Below are positions 7,955-15,505 of a stretch of 15,505 nucleotides of DNA, in pieces. The DNA is from Phoronis ovalis (lineage: Eukaryota; Phoronida; Phoronidae), in the NCBI GenBank assembly GCA_028565635.1, contig JAOXYB010027490.1, positions 1 through 15,505 on the forward strand, read 5' to 3'. Positions within the stretch are counted from its first letter, which is position 1. The number at the start of each line of letters is the position of its first letter. Made by a program: the position numbers and the translations under genes. Under the pieces are notes generated by a model. It had not been told where the DNA came from and did not search any database. It saw only the letters and a list, made by a program, of their open reading frames with translations.

Positions 7955-7995
7955 CTAGAATAAGACAAAAGAACCAGGTAAGTTAATATTGTCAC
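7955..7995 (-). promoter_or_regulatory. Conserved intronic block before family 3 acceptors
   Basis: Sense strand reads GACAATATTAACTTACCTGG then TTCTTTTGTCTTATTCTAG. Nearly the same block precedes exon R (8477-8517), and a drifted form precedes exon T. ATTAACT fits a branch point 25 to 30 nt from the AG. The adjoining AACTTACCTG (7984-7975) is the exact reverse complement of a consensus 5' splice site. Confidence 0.55.
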
Positions 7996-8189
7996 ACTAG
8001 TCTTTTAAAAAGCCAGTCACAATTCAAATAACTTCTGCAAATTAGACTTCAAACTACTAAGACCTTCTATGCCTTCCATGAACATGTGCTCGTTGTGTAA
8101 ACCCGAAGAAGTTAAGAATGCTCGAGAACATAGTTAATAGTATTGCAGAAACTTCCCAATCTGGTAATGATAAAAACATTAGAACTACC

Positions 8190-8476
8190 TCATATTTGTG
8201 CATCTCGGCATATTCCTTCATGTCTTTTAGCACTATCTGCCCTAGAAAACTCTTTTATGCAATATCTACACTGATAGACATTTCTAATTCTTCCTGCAGG
8301 CTGTTTCTTGCAATGTTTTTCATGCCGGGCATGAGAATCTTTCCTAGTAAAAGAGACACCACAGAAACGACAACAGACAAAGCCACGACAAAATCTTTCA
8401 TGGTTAGCCACCTTCCTAGGGCACGTGTAACGCTTGCCACACCGTTGGCAAAATGATAACCAAGACCCACTATCAC
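8190..8476 (-). CDS. Alternative terminal exon R: three C2HC zinc fingers (family 3)
   Basis: The acceptor TTTTTGTCTTATTCTAG ends at 8477, then GT, 94 codons and TGA at 8192-8190. Lead DSGSWLSF; fingers CQRCGKRYT...HERFC, CRFCGVSFT...HEKHC and CRYCIKEFS...HEGIC, all C-x2-C-x12-H-x3-C. A one-codon insertion in the second connector (QPAGRIRN) makes it longer than Q and S. Contacts are C, R, K, N; R, D, S, R; R, D, S, R. Fingers 2 and 3 have near-identical contacts, while finger 1 is distinct from every other copy. The 112-codon plus-strand frame and another minus frame over this interval are shadows. Confidence 0.88.
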
Positions 8477-8587
8477 CTAGAATAAGACAAAAAACTTGTA
8501 AGTTAATATTGTCTCATTCAATACAAACCCCTATAGGAAAAATACAAAACACCAGTAAGTAACAGGACACGAGGATGCAGCACTTGT

Positions 8588-8871
8588 TCACAACTGTGCA
8601 CCTTTGCATTTTCGTTCATGTCTTTTGCAATTATCTATCCTTGTAAATAACATAGCACAATGTTGACAAGGGTGATTTTTTCTGTTATGACCAGGTTTTT
8701 TCTTGCAATGTCTTTCATGCCGATAATGAGAATCACTGCGATTAAATGATGCTCCACAAAAACGACAACAGACAAAGCCACGACAAGATTTCTGGTGACG
8801 AGCCATCATTTCGGGAGATTCAAAAACCTTGCCACACCACTGACAAAATGACAAGAAAGACCCACCATCAC
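8588..8871 (-). CDS. Alternative terminal exon S: three C2HC zinc fingers (family 3)
   Basis: The acceptor TTTTGTTTCATTCTAG ends at 8872, then GT, 93 codons and TGA at 8590-8588. Lead DGGSFLSF; fingers CQWCGKVFE...HQKSC, CRFCGASFN...HERHC and CQHCAMLFT...HERKC; connector KKKPGHNRKNHP. Contacts are S, E, M, R; R, D, S, R; R, D, N, R. Only 111 nt separate its stop from the next acceptor (exon R) and no sense AATAAA lies in that gap. The intron block before it keeps the TTCTTTTGTTTCATTCTAG tract but not the AACTTAC element of Q and R. Confidence 0.88.
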
Positions 8872-9465
8872 CTAGAATGAAACAAAAGAACCTTTAAGCA
8901 AAGCTGCCGACTCATCCGTTGCAAAGCACAGCCCCAACACAAACTACAAATGACCTACAGAACTGTATACCAACAAGTGGAATAGACAGATATCTAGAAC
9001 ACAATCAATAGATCCCTTTAATTGATCATGAAAGAATGGTAGTTACAGAAAAGAAGTTATCATCAGAAGAATATAGACTATGAGTGGTAATATTTTGTCT
9101 GTTTTCTACCACACTTTTACCATGAAGTTATATTCCATTCAAATAATATGCTTTTATTTACAAAGAAATGACACATTGTGCATTTTACAAACAATTCAAA
9201 CTAGGGAAAATACATTTGTAACTGTGATACCAACAGTTATAGTATAATAAATAAGACGGTGAGCTGCATAATATAATAAGACAAACCGTCAATTTGCAAA
9301 TAAACACATGCAGTATAAACAATTACACACTGCAACACTGTGTACATCCTGTAATAGTTGCAGTGAAGAATCAGTTGAATTACGTATTTCTAACACTGAA
9401 CAAGTACAGTTCACTAAGCCAAGGCGTTAACTTCTAAATGACTAATTGAAGAAATTCCAATATAT
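8872..9465. other. Gene-free stretch between exons S and T
   Basis: AT-rich sequence with no relic seen on either strand. A sense-strand AATAAA at 9158-9153 lies about 310 nt past the exon T stop and is the best candidate poly(A) signal for that exon. Confidence 0.45.
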
Positions 9466-9755
9466 CTAACATGTCTGCGTATCTCGACATTTTCGTTCGT
9501 GTGCTTTAGCATTGTCAGGTCTGTTAAAGACCTTTGTGCAATTTCTACACTGGTATACATTTCTGATATAACCAGGTTGCTTATTGCAATATTTCTCATG
9601 TCGGTTACGAGAATAGGAGCGATTAAAAGAAAGTCCACAAAAGCGACAATGGATAAAACCACGACATGCTTTCTTATGGTTAGCCATCTTCGATGGAGAT
9701 GCAAAACCTGTGCCACACAGTTCACAAACAGATGACAACCAAGACCCTGTACTGC
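9466..9755 (-). CDS. Alternative terminal exon T: three C2HC zinc fingers (family 3)
   Basis: The acceptor TTTTGTCTCATTCTAG ends at 9756, then GC, 95 codons and TAG at 9468-9466. Lead STGSWLSSV; fingers CELCGTGFA...HKKAC, CRFCGLSFN...HEKYC and CRNCTKVFN...HERKC, each C-x2-C-x12-H-x3-C; connector NKQPGYIRNVYQ. Contacts are S, S, K, N; R, Y, S, R; R, D, N, A. An extra codon before the first finger and a longer tail (DTQTC) set it apart. It is the first intact alternative exon after the shared exon, about 2.2 kb from its donor. Frames on the plus strand and a second minus frame across this exon are shadows. Confidence 0.88.
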
Positions 9756-9759
9756 CTAG

Positions 9760-11464
9760 AATGAGACAAAAGAACCAATAAGTCAAATTTGTCTCCACTG
9801 TTATAAAACCTTGCTTTAACCTATGTTAAGTAATAATAAAAACCAGGATATGAGATATAACTCCCAAGACTAACACCAAGAAGGCAAGACAATAGTTGCT
9901 TGTAAATCAAAACTTATTATTTAAATCAGGATGGCAAAGTTCCTGTTTAAAGCTGAAGTACATTTAGAACATCATCAGCATTCAGACATTTATGTGTGGC
10001 AAGTTCAACTGTTGAAAAACGAAACTGCTTTTCATATTTATTTTTAGGCTATAGACTAATCCAATAAAATCTACCTCTATCATCATAATACATTTACTGT
10101 TATTGGTGATTACCATGTAATAGTTTTGTCTTGTTTGTAGAGTGTATTTACAATCATGTTATCCTGTTTTGTTTTGAGTTGATAAATGTTCCCTTAATAT
10201 TCATTCAAGTATAACACTGCTTTTATAACCTGCAAGCTTTGTCTATCCAAGCTAGCAATTGATGCTTGTGCAGTCTAGTTCAGTTGTTTCAAATTTTGCC
10301 TGCAGACAAGGATTGTTCATTTGCCATATCTATTTTAACTCAACATCTGCATCTCTTTTTTTTAAATGAAAGGTCCTTTTCTAATGCTCCCCAGCTTTGC
10401 AAATAAAAGGCAAACATATTTCAGGTACAAGATATAGAACACGCCATACTTAAAAGTCATCATGAAGAGCAACAGAACAGCCATTCTCTTTACTATGACC
10501 AACTTTAAAGTACATTTATTCTATTCTAATAGTTGGACTCTTATGACCACTTAGTCATTTTCGAAACCATGTTATAGTGTGAGAAACATGAGCATCCAAT
10601 AAATGTTACCTTGCTTTAAGAATCACCTGAGCGTGATGAGGTACCCACAAGGGGCATTCACACCAAACTTCACCACTTTTTTTTTCGGTTTAAAGGTTGT
10701 TATTTCAAACATTTTGACTAGTTAATTTCCTTGCGATAAGAACAGTATCTCTATACAAAATCTTGTAATCACTGCCTCTGAATTATGTTCCAGGACCTGT
10801 TGTTCGCAGGTGTGAATTCCCTTAGTGGGTGACTCATCACGCTTCAATGATTCAAGTAGGTAAACATTTATGGGACACTTACATTTCCCCCACGATAATA
10901 CACCTAAAACATCATGGCAACATTGTGTTAACTGTTGCGTTCAAATTATGAAGAAATATCATTAGTGTGTGCACTAGCACAAAATTCCCTGGATGAAGCT
11001 TTCAGATGCTGGCTACATAAATGTGTTGAACATACCAATTAAGGAGTCACGTCACCACATGTCACATAGGCAGTAAATCATTAACACTAGTTTCTATGCA
11101 GAAATTTATGTCACCAACAGTGCACGTTTCCTAGGCTTCTTTTAAGCTCAAACAAAATAGTTACAGAGGGGAAGTAAAATAGATAAGCTTGAGGGAAGTG
11201 CTGAATTTTTTCACATTTAGAGAGAATAATTTTATGTGAACGCAATACAGAACATCAGGATCATTATGTACCAAGAATAACATTACTTTTATGGAAAATT
11301 TATCAAAATCAATGAAGCACACAAAAATGGGACTTTTCATTGAAACATATATAATTAACTCAAATAAGTAATAATAAATTACCGCACTATCCTTCATTTA
11401 CAAGAGTTTTTACATGTACAACAATGACAGATTTCATGTCCAAATAAGGGATGCCCATTTAACA
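9760..11464. other. Large intronic stretch without exons
   Basis: About 1.7 kb with no zinc-finger copy on either strand apart from the inverted-repeat element listed separately. The 78-codon minus frame at 11161-11397 has no motif, is strongly AT-rich and has no partner copy; I treat it as chance. Confidence 0.5.
10629..10844. mobile_element. Short element with 36-bp terminal inverted repeats (MITE-like)
   Basis: The left arm 10629-10664 (AGCGTGATGAG, ACCCAC, GGG, ATTCACACC) matches the reverse complement of 10809-10844 at 30 of 36 positions without gaps. The interior of about 144 bp has no open frame. Size and structure suit a non-autonomous DNA transposon. I could not find a clear target-site duplication. 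A partial terminus-like match (GATGCGTTACCCACGGGGG) occurs alone near 14526. Confidence 0.6.
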
Positions 11465-11738
11465 TTACAGAGGCCATTTTTGTTGCCTTTCGGCAAAGTT
11501 TAGTTTTAGTTTTAAGAAATGCCGATTATGTAACTGCGAATTGTTACACTGTAAGCACTTAAATGGTTTTACACCATCATGGATGTTTACATGATTTTAA
11601 ATCTAGAATGCTGAACAAATGGTGCTGATAAGTTGTCATGTTGCAATGTTAGATGCTCGCGAAGGCCATGCTTCGAAAATTGCTGCATACTTTACACATG
11701 TAATAAGGCTGCCTTTTACAGCTATTGCTCCAGGTTAT
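11465..11738 (-). pseudogene. Decayed classical C2H2 zinc-finger exon (relic U)
   Basis: The acceptor TTGTATACAG ends at 11739. Three finger-like pieces follow in different frames: YYMCKVCSNF, then LREHLTLQHDN with QHSRFK, then HDGVKPFKCLQCN with LHNRH. HDGVKPFKC is a clear version of the HTGEKPFKC linker of classical C2H2 arrays, not found in any other unit here. At least two frameshifts separate the pieces, and the phase-1 frame hits TAG within five codons. It is the unit nearest the shared exon and appears to be a dead member of a fourth type. Limits run from the acceptor to the TAA of the last open piece. Confidence 0.65.
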
Positions 11739-12000
11739 CTGTATACAAGTAATTAAAATCAATAACTGTAAATCTTTTTACTCAAATATAATTAGATCTT
11801 TCAGGTTTTATGTCTGCCCAATCATAAAATGTACAATGTTTTATAAGTAAATTGATTGCCATAGTAATTTGTTTCAAAATACTAACTGAAAAAAAACACA
11901 AAGCAAATTAAAAGCAACTTGTTAAAGGTAGTGGGTAATTTAACATTACAAACCAACTGTACTGTTATTCTTGGTACTCAATTAAAACAATTAAACCCAC

Positions 12001-12098
12001 CTGACTCCGTCTGAATTGTGTGTGCTTCTAGTAATTCATTAACTGAGTCAAGTCGCGGCGTACGACCTGTTGTTAAATTCCTGAGAGACGACGGAGTT
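12001..12098 (-). CDS. Shared internal exon upstream of all alternative zinc-finger exons
   Basis: The acceptor TTAAATTATTTTTCAG ends at 12099. The exon has one base (A), 32 codons and a final G, then the donor GTGGGT at 12000-11995. The peptide runs TPSSLRNLTTGRTPRLDS to VNELLEAHTIQTES: low complexity, Ser/Thr/Pro-rich at the start, then a short amphipathic stretch, with no known domain. The leftover G is what every downstream unit needs: all intact acceptors supply the other two bases, giving Gly in twelve units and Asp in one. That match across 13 exons is the main evidence that it is real and shared. In BTB-ZF genes such as lola the common part carries the BTB domain upstream; here that part would lie beyond 15505. 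Confidence 0.8.
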
Positions 12099-13136
12099 CT
12101 GAAAAATAATTTAAGAATTTTTGCAAGTGAAAGTAGACTTATTTGAAATGAGGCAAAAACTAAATTCAGAATTCTGTTTTGATTTTGCAATTTATTTTTG
12201 AGTAATATTCACAATTGATTACAGTTAATAGGAGGGTTCAGCCTCCTACATCATATTCTGAACAGAAAAAAAAAACTGCAAAACTCTGATATGTTAAGAA
12301 ACTATAAAAGGGATGTTATGCAATTAGAATCACAGTTCATCTTAAGTGAGTTTACTTTGGTTGTCCCAAATTAGAGAGCAGGTGGGACAGATCAGGAAGG
12401 AGTAGACAGATTGTCACAGTTCAAGAAAAATAGGAGAGCAGTTGTTTTAATATATAACATGATAATTTATTGACATAGGTATTGAAATTTGACACATTTG
12501 CTATAAAAAAAATTACTTTTCTAGATCTGTTCTGAAAAATATACCCGTTACAAACGTTTTACATGTACAAAATCTTTCAAATTACAGAAATTTCACAAGC
12601 AGAATCACCAAGTTCTTCGTTATCACTGCATCACATGTTTATCAATCAAATCTACGCCATATCTGCATTGCAGTAACTTAATGGAGGTCTTTAATAGATA
12701 CCTGCACCGAAGTACTTATTAGAATGCGGACGGATAACATATGACAGTATTACTTTGATACCTTAAGCATTACTCCAGTAAATCTTGCTCCTCCTCAATA
12801 GTACTCATAATATCAATTGAACTTATCTTATTTTGATTTTATTGCAAAACTTTTGAAAATTCTTCAACATTCTAGACATATTTGCAAAATAACAGTGAGA
12901 TTCTAACGTCACATTTGTCCTATATAGTGAAATTGTATGAATGCTTAAAGCGATCAGTTTTGACATCGTAGACATTGGCAGTAATTTCACGTTTCAGTCT
13001 TTCAATCTGACAATACACTGCCATTGGTAGTATGTGGTTTCTAAATCATTGTCGAATTCAGTGAAAAATCAATCAAGGTTGCTTACAGTTGCGATTCACT
13101 AAATCATCATTAATAGAATCATTGCACAAAGGTAGA
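12099..13136. other. Intron upstream of the shared exon
   Basis: About 1 kb without a supported exon on either strand. A sense AATAAA at 12843-12838 lies about 295 nt beyond the stop of the basic open frame at 13137. The 70-codon minus frame at 11978-12190 merely reads through the shared exon and its flanks. Confidence 0.45.
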
Positions 13137-13389
13137 TTAAAACATTGTGGAATCATCCTCTTTCTTAGCAGCACGTTGTTTTCTTTTTCTTTCACGATCA
13201 TACTTTCGCTTGGCAATTTTCTCATCTTCAGTCATAGAATCGCACTTTTTCTTTCGGTAAATTCTTGATGCTTCGTTATCTTTTAAGTGGTACTCTTTTG
13301 ACTTAACCGGATCACGACGAATTGCAGCATAATATTGTCTTTGCTTAACAGCCTTTGTATTAGTTGCCAAGACTTTTCTTTTAACAGTA
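13137..13389 (-). CDS. Small highly basic open frame, possible extra terminal exon
   Basis: A CCTAG acceptor ends at 13390 and leaves one base plus 83 codons to TAA at 13139-13137. The product is Lys/Arg-rich: TVKRKVLATNTK, a YYAAIRRDPVKSKEYHLKD segment, RIYRKKK, MTEDEK, then RKYDRERKRKQRAAKK and an acidic DDSTMF end. The spacing of Y, R-D-P and YRKKK resembles uncharacterised invertebrate proteins with repeated basic R-Y-R motifs, but I cannot name a family. No ATG begins the frame, so it is an exon or a fragment. The phase-2 acceptor matches that of the shared exon, so it could be an early-ending alternative to it. Its weak pyrimidine tract means it could instead be a remnant of a mobile or unrelated gene. 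Confidence 0.45.
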
Positions 13390-14549
13390 CTAGGTATAAA
13401 TGAGGCTGATGTGATTTGCCAATATGTTTAACTTTTATATCTTACTATATGGAATTATAATGCTATATATCAGTTTAAAAAATTGAACTGCATGAAGTGC
13501 TTTATATATCAGTGAACGGTATTGCAATACCATTGATACGTCTATCATAATAGTATTAATAAATAGGTGAGCACACCCTGAGAACTTAGCAAGTTATAAA
13601 TACACTTCAAATCGAATTTTGGGCAGTTTAATGAAAAAATAGACCAATAAAAGTTATTAATTAAAGGATTACGAAAAATTTACTTATCTGTCACATTATC
13701 AGTAAGGAGGCCATTTTGGGGAAAGTCATGTTTTTCGAAATGAAAACATCAAAACAGTATATTCTACATTGGTTTGGTAAACAGTGACATAATTTTATGC
13801 GAATTTTATAAATTTTGGTCAAGGTCATCAGATGCATTTGCAATTTTAAAGGATCTCTCTATCTATCAGTTTTCAATATATCTATTGACAAAAACAGCAT
13901 GCAGAACAAACATGGACACCAGTTGCCCGTATTGGAAGTCATTCAAGTCAAAATCAAAATTGCCCGACTTGTGTTTTTTTGGCCTATATTTACCTTCTAA
14001 CTTGAAACAGCTCATCTATCACAGTTACAAAGATACCGACAAACACAGCCACAAGTCAGCCAAATTGGTACTGTATGACCTCAAAATCAACAGGTGGAGT
14101 TGTCATTCGGGAGTATAATAAATACGGAATTTTGTGCAACTGACTATTAACATTTCAGTTATTGGATGTAGGTCAAGAACTCAAACCTTTGTCCTTGAAA
14201 CAAATAGCCATTTGTAGGAGGCAGAACGTGACTTAATTTTTTCTCAAAACATTTCACTGCATGGAAATAAAACATGATGAAGTACCCCGTTTGTAACTTA
14301 TCATCTACTATAAGACATAATACTGCAAAAAATGCAATATGGATTACATTTTAAAAATATTTAAACAAGACATTTGTCATGTCTAATGCCCATCCAATGT
14401 TTAGGATTATATTTTTTTAACATTATTGGTTTTTTACATTAGAAAAGAATAGAATACATCATGCATTATAATCTGGTTCATCATTGTGAGGTACTCTTAT
14501 TCAAAATGACTGTATCTGCTGTCTGATGCGTTACCCACGGGGGAGAACT
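13390..14549. other. Non-coding stretch with one dispersed-repeat copy
   Basis: No supported gene. At 13901-13965 the plus strand has a diverged copy of the repeat found at 14809-15505 (AGAACAAACATGGACACCAG, then TATTGGAAGTCATTCAAGTC). The two overlapping plus-strand frames at 13774-14118 and 13815-14000 run through this repeat and show no protein motif. Confidence 0.5.
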
Positions 14550-14808
14550 GACCATATTTTTAGATGGGTCTGTGCAGCTCAAACTTAAAATATCCAGCCA
14601 TTTTTAAAGGATTTTGGTCTGAAAAATTTACCAAATTTTTAGGTTTTTTCTTGAAAGTTCCCTGGAATTGCTACTTTTAAATAAAATCGAAAAAAAAACA
14701 ACATATTTTTAGGGTTTGTTGAAAAGTGGACCAATTTCTATGGGCATTTCTGTGAAAAGTCAATCCATTTTTAGGGATTAATTTGTGAAAAAGTGACCCA
14801 TTTGGGCT
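14550..14808. repeat. Degenerate minisatellite, unit about 30 to 40 bp
   Basis: The plus strand repeats a theme of ACC(A/C)ATTTTTAGGG, a T-rich run, and TGTGAAAAGTG about six times: CCATATTTTTAGATG, GCCATTTTTAAAGG, ACCAAATTTTTAGG, ACATATTTTTAGGG, ACCAATTTCTATGGG, ATCCATTTTTAGGG. Unit length and sequence drift; no coding potential. Confidence 0.6.
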
Positions 14809-15505
14809 ACCAACCTATGGTCTTCTTAGAACCACCTTTGAATCGTCCAAGTAGCGCTTCGTCTTTGCAGCTATAAACGCAAAGTGACATGCCTTCTCAG
14901 GAACAAGTATGGCCACCAGTCGGCCATGTTGGAAGTAATGTGGCTAAATATTATATCTAACCTGTACTTACTCTGTACTGAATATGGAGCTGATCGGCTA
15001 AGAACTGATGCAGTTATTGTGAGACAAAATGTGTTACGCTCGGTAAAAAATGTCGAAGATTTGTACCAGCATTTGACTTACTTGTCAAGGTCATTTTAAA
15101 ATATCATCTAGCCTATTACTCCCACCAACCTATGGCTCTCCTAGAACCATCTCTGAATCATCCAGGTAGTGCTTCATCTTCGTGGCGATAGATGCAACAT
15201 TATGTGCCCTCTTGGGAACAATCATAGCCGCCAGTCGGCCATATTGGAAGTAATCTATGCCAAAATTACACATAGCCTGTACTGGTACATGTACTTACTC
15301 TGCAACAAATAAGAAGCTGATCGGATAAAAACTGAAGCTGTTATTATAACGTGCCTTTTCAGGAACAAACATGGCTGCCAGTTGGCCATATTGTAAGTAA
15401 ACTGGGTCAATATTACATATTATAACCCGTACTTATTCTGTACAGAATATGGAGCTAATCGGATAAAAACTGAAGCAGTTATTGTGAGACAATAAAAGTG
15501 TTACG
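14809..15505. repeat. Two to three tandem copies of a dispersed repeat
   Basis: ACCAACCTATGG starts copies at 14809 and 15124 (315 bp apart). Both continue with TCCTAGAACCA or similar, GGAACAA, GCCAGTCGGCCAT, TGGAAGTAAT, then TGTACTTACTCTG and GCTGATCGG. A third copy begins inside the unit at about 15351 and runs off the window, ending GCAGTTATTGTGAGACAA like copy one. The ATGGC-CAGTC-GGCCAT core can form a small hairpin. The 71-codon plus frame at 14884-15099 lies in it and is not a gene. It is probably a transposon-derived interspersed repeat. Confidence 0.65.

Noticed and set aside
7975-7984. Perfect plus-strand 5' splice site CAG|GTAAGTT
   Set aside because: No plus-strand exon precedes it. 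It is better explained as the reverse complement of the intronic block before exon Q, though it is noted in the pairing idea.
8083-8137. Plus-strand CSLCKPEEVKNAREH, resembling half a zinc finger
   Set aside because: Only one Cys pair and one His before a stop, on the opposite strand from all other fingers, and not repeated near the other units.
8118-9735. Plus-strand open frames of 112 and 78 codons over exons R and T
   Set aside because: They are antisense shadows of zinc-finger exons; the minus strand shows ligand patterns, splice sites and family conservation.
11161-11397. Minus-strand open frame of 78 codons rich in Phe, Ile and Tyr
   Set aside because: Composition is what AT-rich random DNA gives; no acceptor in the shared phase and no motif.
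13774-14118. Plus-strand open frame of 114 codons and a second overlapping frame
   Set aside because: Both begin or run in non-coding sequence and cross a copy of the dispersed repeat; no recognisable domain and no splice or start context.
14884-15099. Plus-strand open frame of 71 codons
   Set aside because: It lies wholly in the tandem dispersed repeat, and the other copies do not keep the frame.

Overview
This is intron-rich, AT-rich animal DNA. There are no bacterial operon signals. Coding sequence comes as short exons with AG acceptors, polypyrimidine tracts and branch-point-like motifs, and dispersed repeats fill the rest. The repeats and the gene type suggest an invertebrate, possibly a lophotrochozoan such as a mollusc, but the species cannot be fixed from sequence alone.

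Everything recognisable as coding lies on the minus strand and fits the 3' part of one gene. A 98-nt internal exon (12098 to 12001) ends in a phase-1 donor with a single leftover G. Downstream of it lie at least 21 exon-sized zinc-finger units, of which 13 are intact. Every intact unit has an AG acceptor in the same phase (two bases completing the split codon) and its own stop codon after 55 to 95 residues. The split codon becomes Gly in all intact units but one, which gives Asp. This is the layout of a gene with mutually exclusive alternative 3'-terminal exons, as in the Drosophila BTB-zinc-finger genes lola and Broad. A BTB domain is not in the window; if present it would lie beyond 15505.

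The units sit in blocks by type. In gene order these are: a decayed classical C2H2 relic (11738-11465); four three-finger C2HC exons (9755-7671); one lone two-finger exon (7145-6961); a regular tandem array of seven two-finger exons with a repeat length of about 285 bp (6753-4801), of which three are intact and four degraded; and a second two-finger family (4042-67) with five intact and three damaged copies. Within a family the scaffold is conserved while the predicted base-contacting residues of the recognition helices differ. The locus therefore looks like a set of interchangeable DNA-binding tails evolving by duplication and loss.

Upstream of the shared exon, at 13389-13137, is a short, very basic open reading frame with its own stop and a compatible phase-2 acceptor; its status is uncertain. 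The remainder holds a short element with terminal inverted repeats (10629-10844), a degenerate minisatellite (14550-14808) and copies of a dispersed repeat (13901-13965 and 14809-15505). I found no convincing plus-strand gene.
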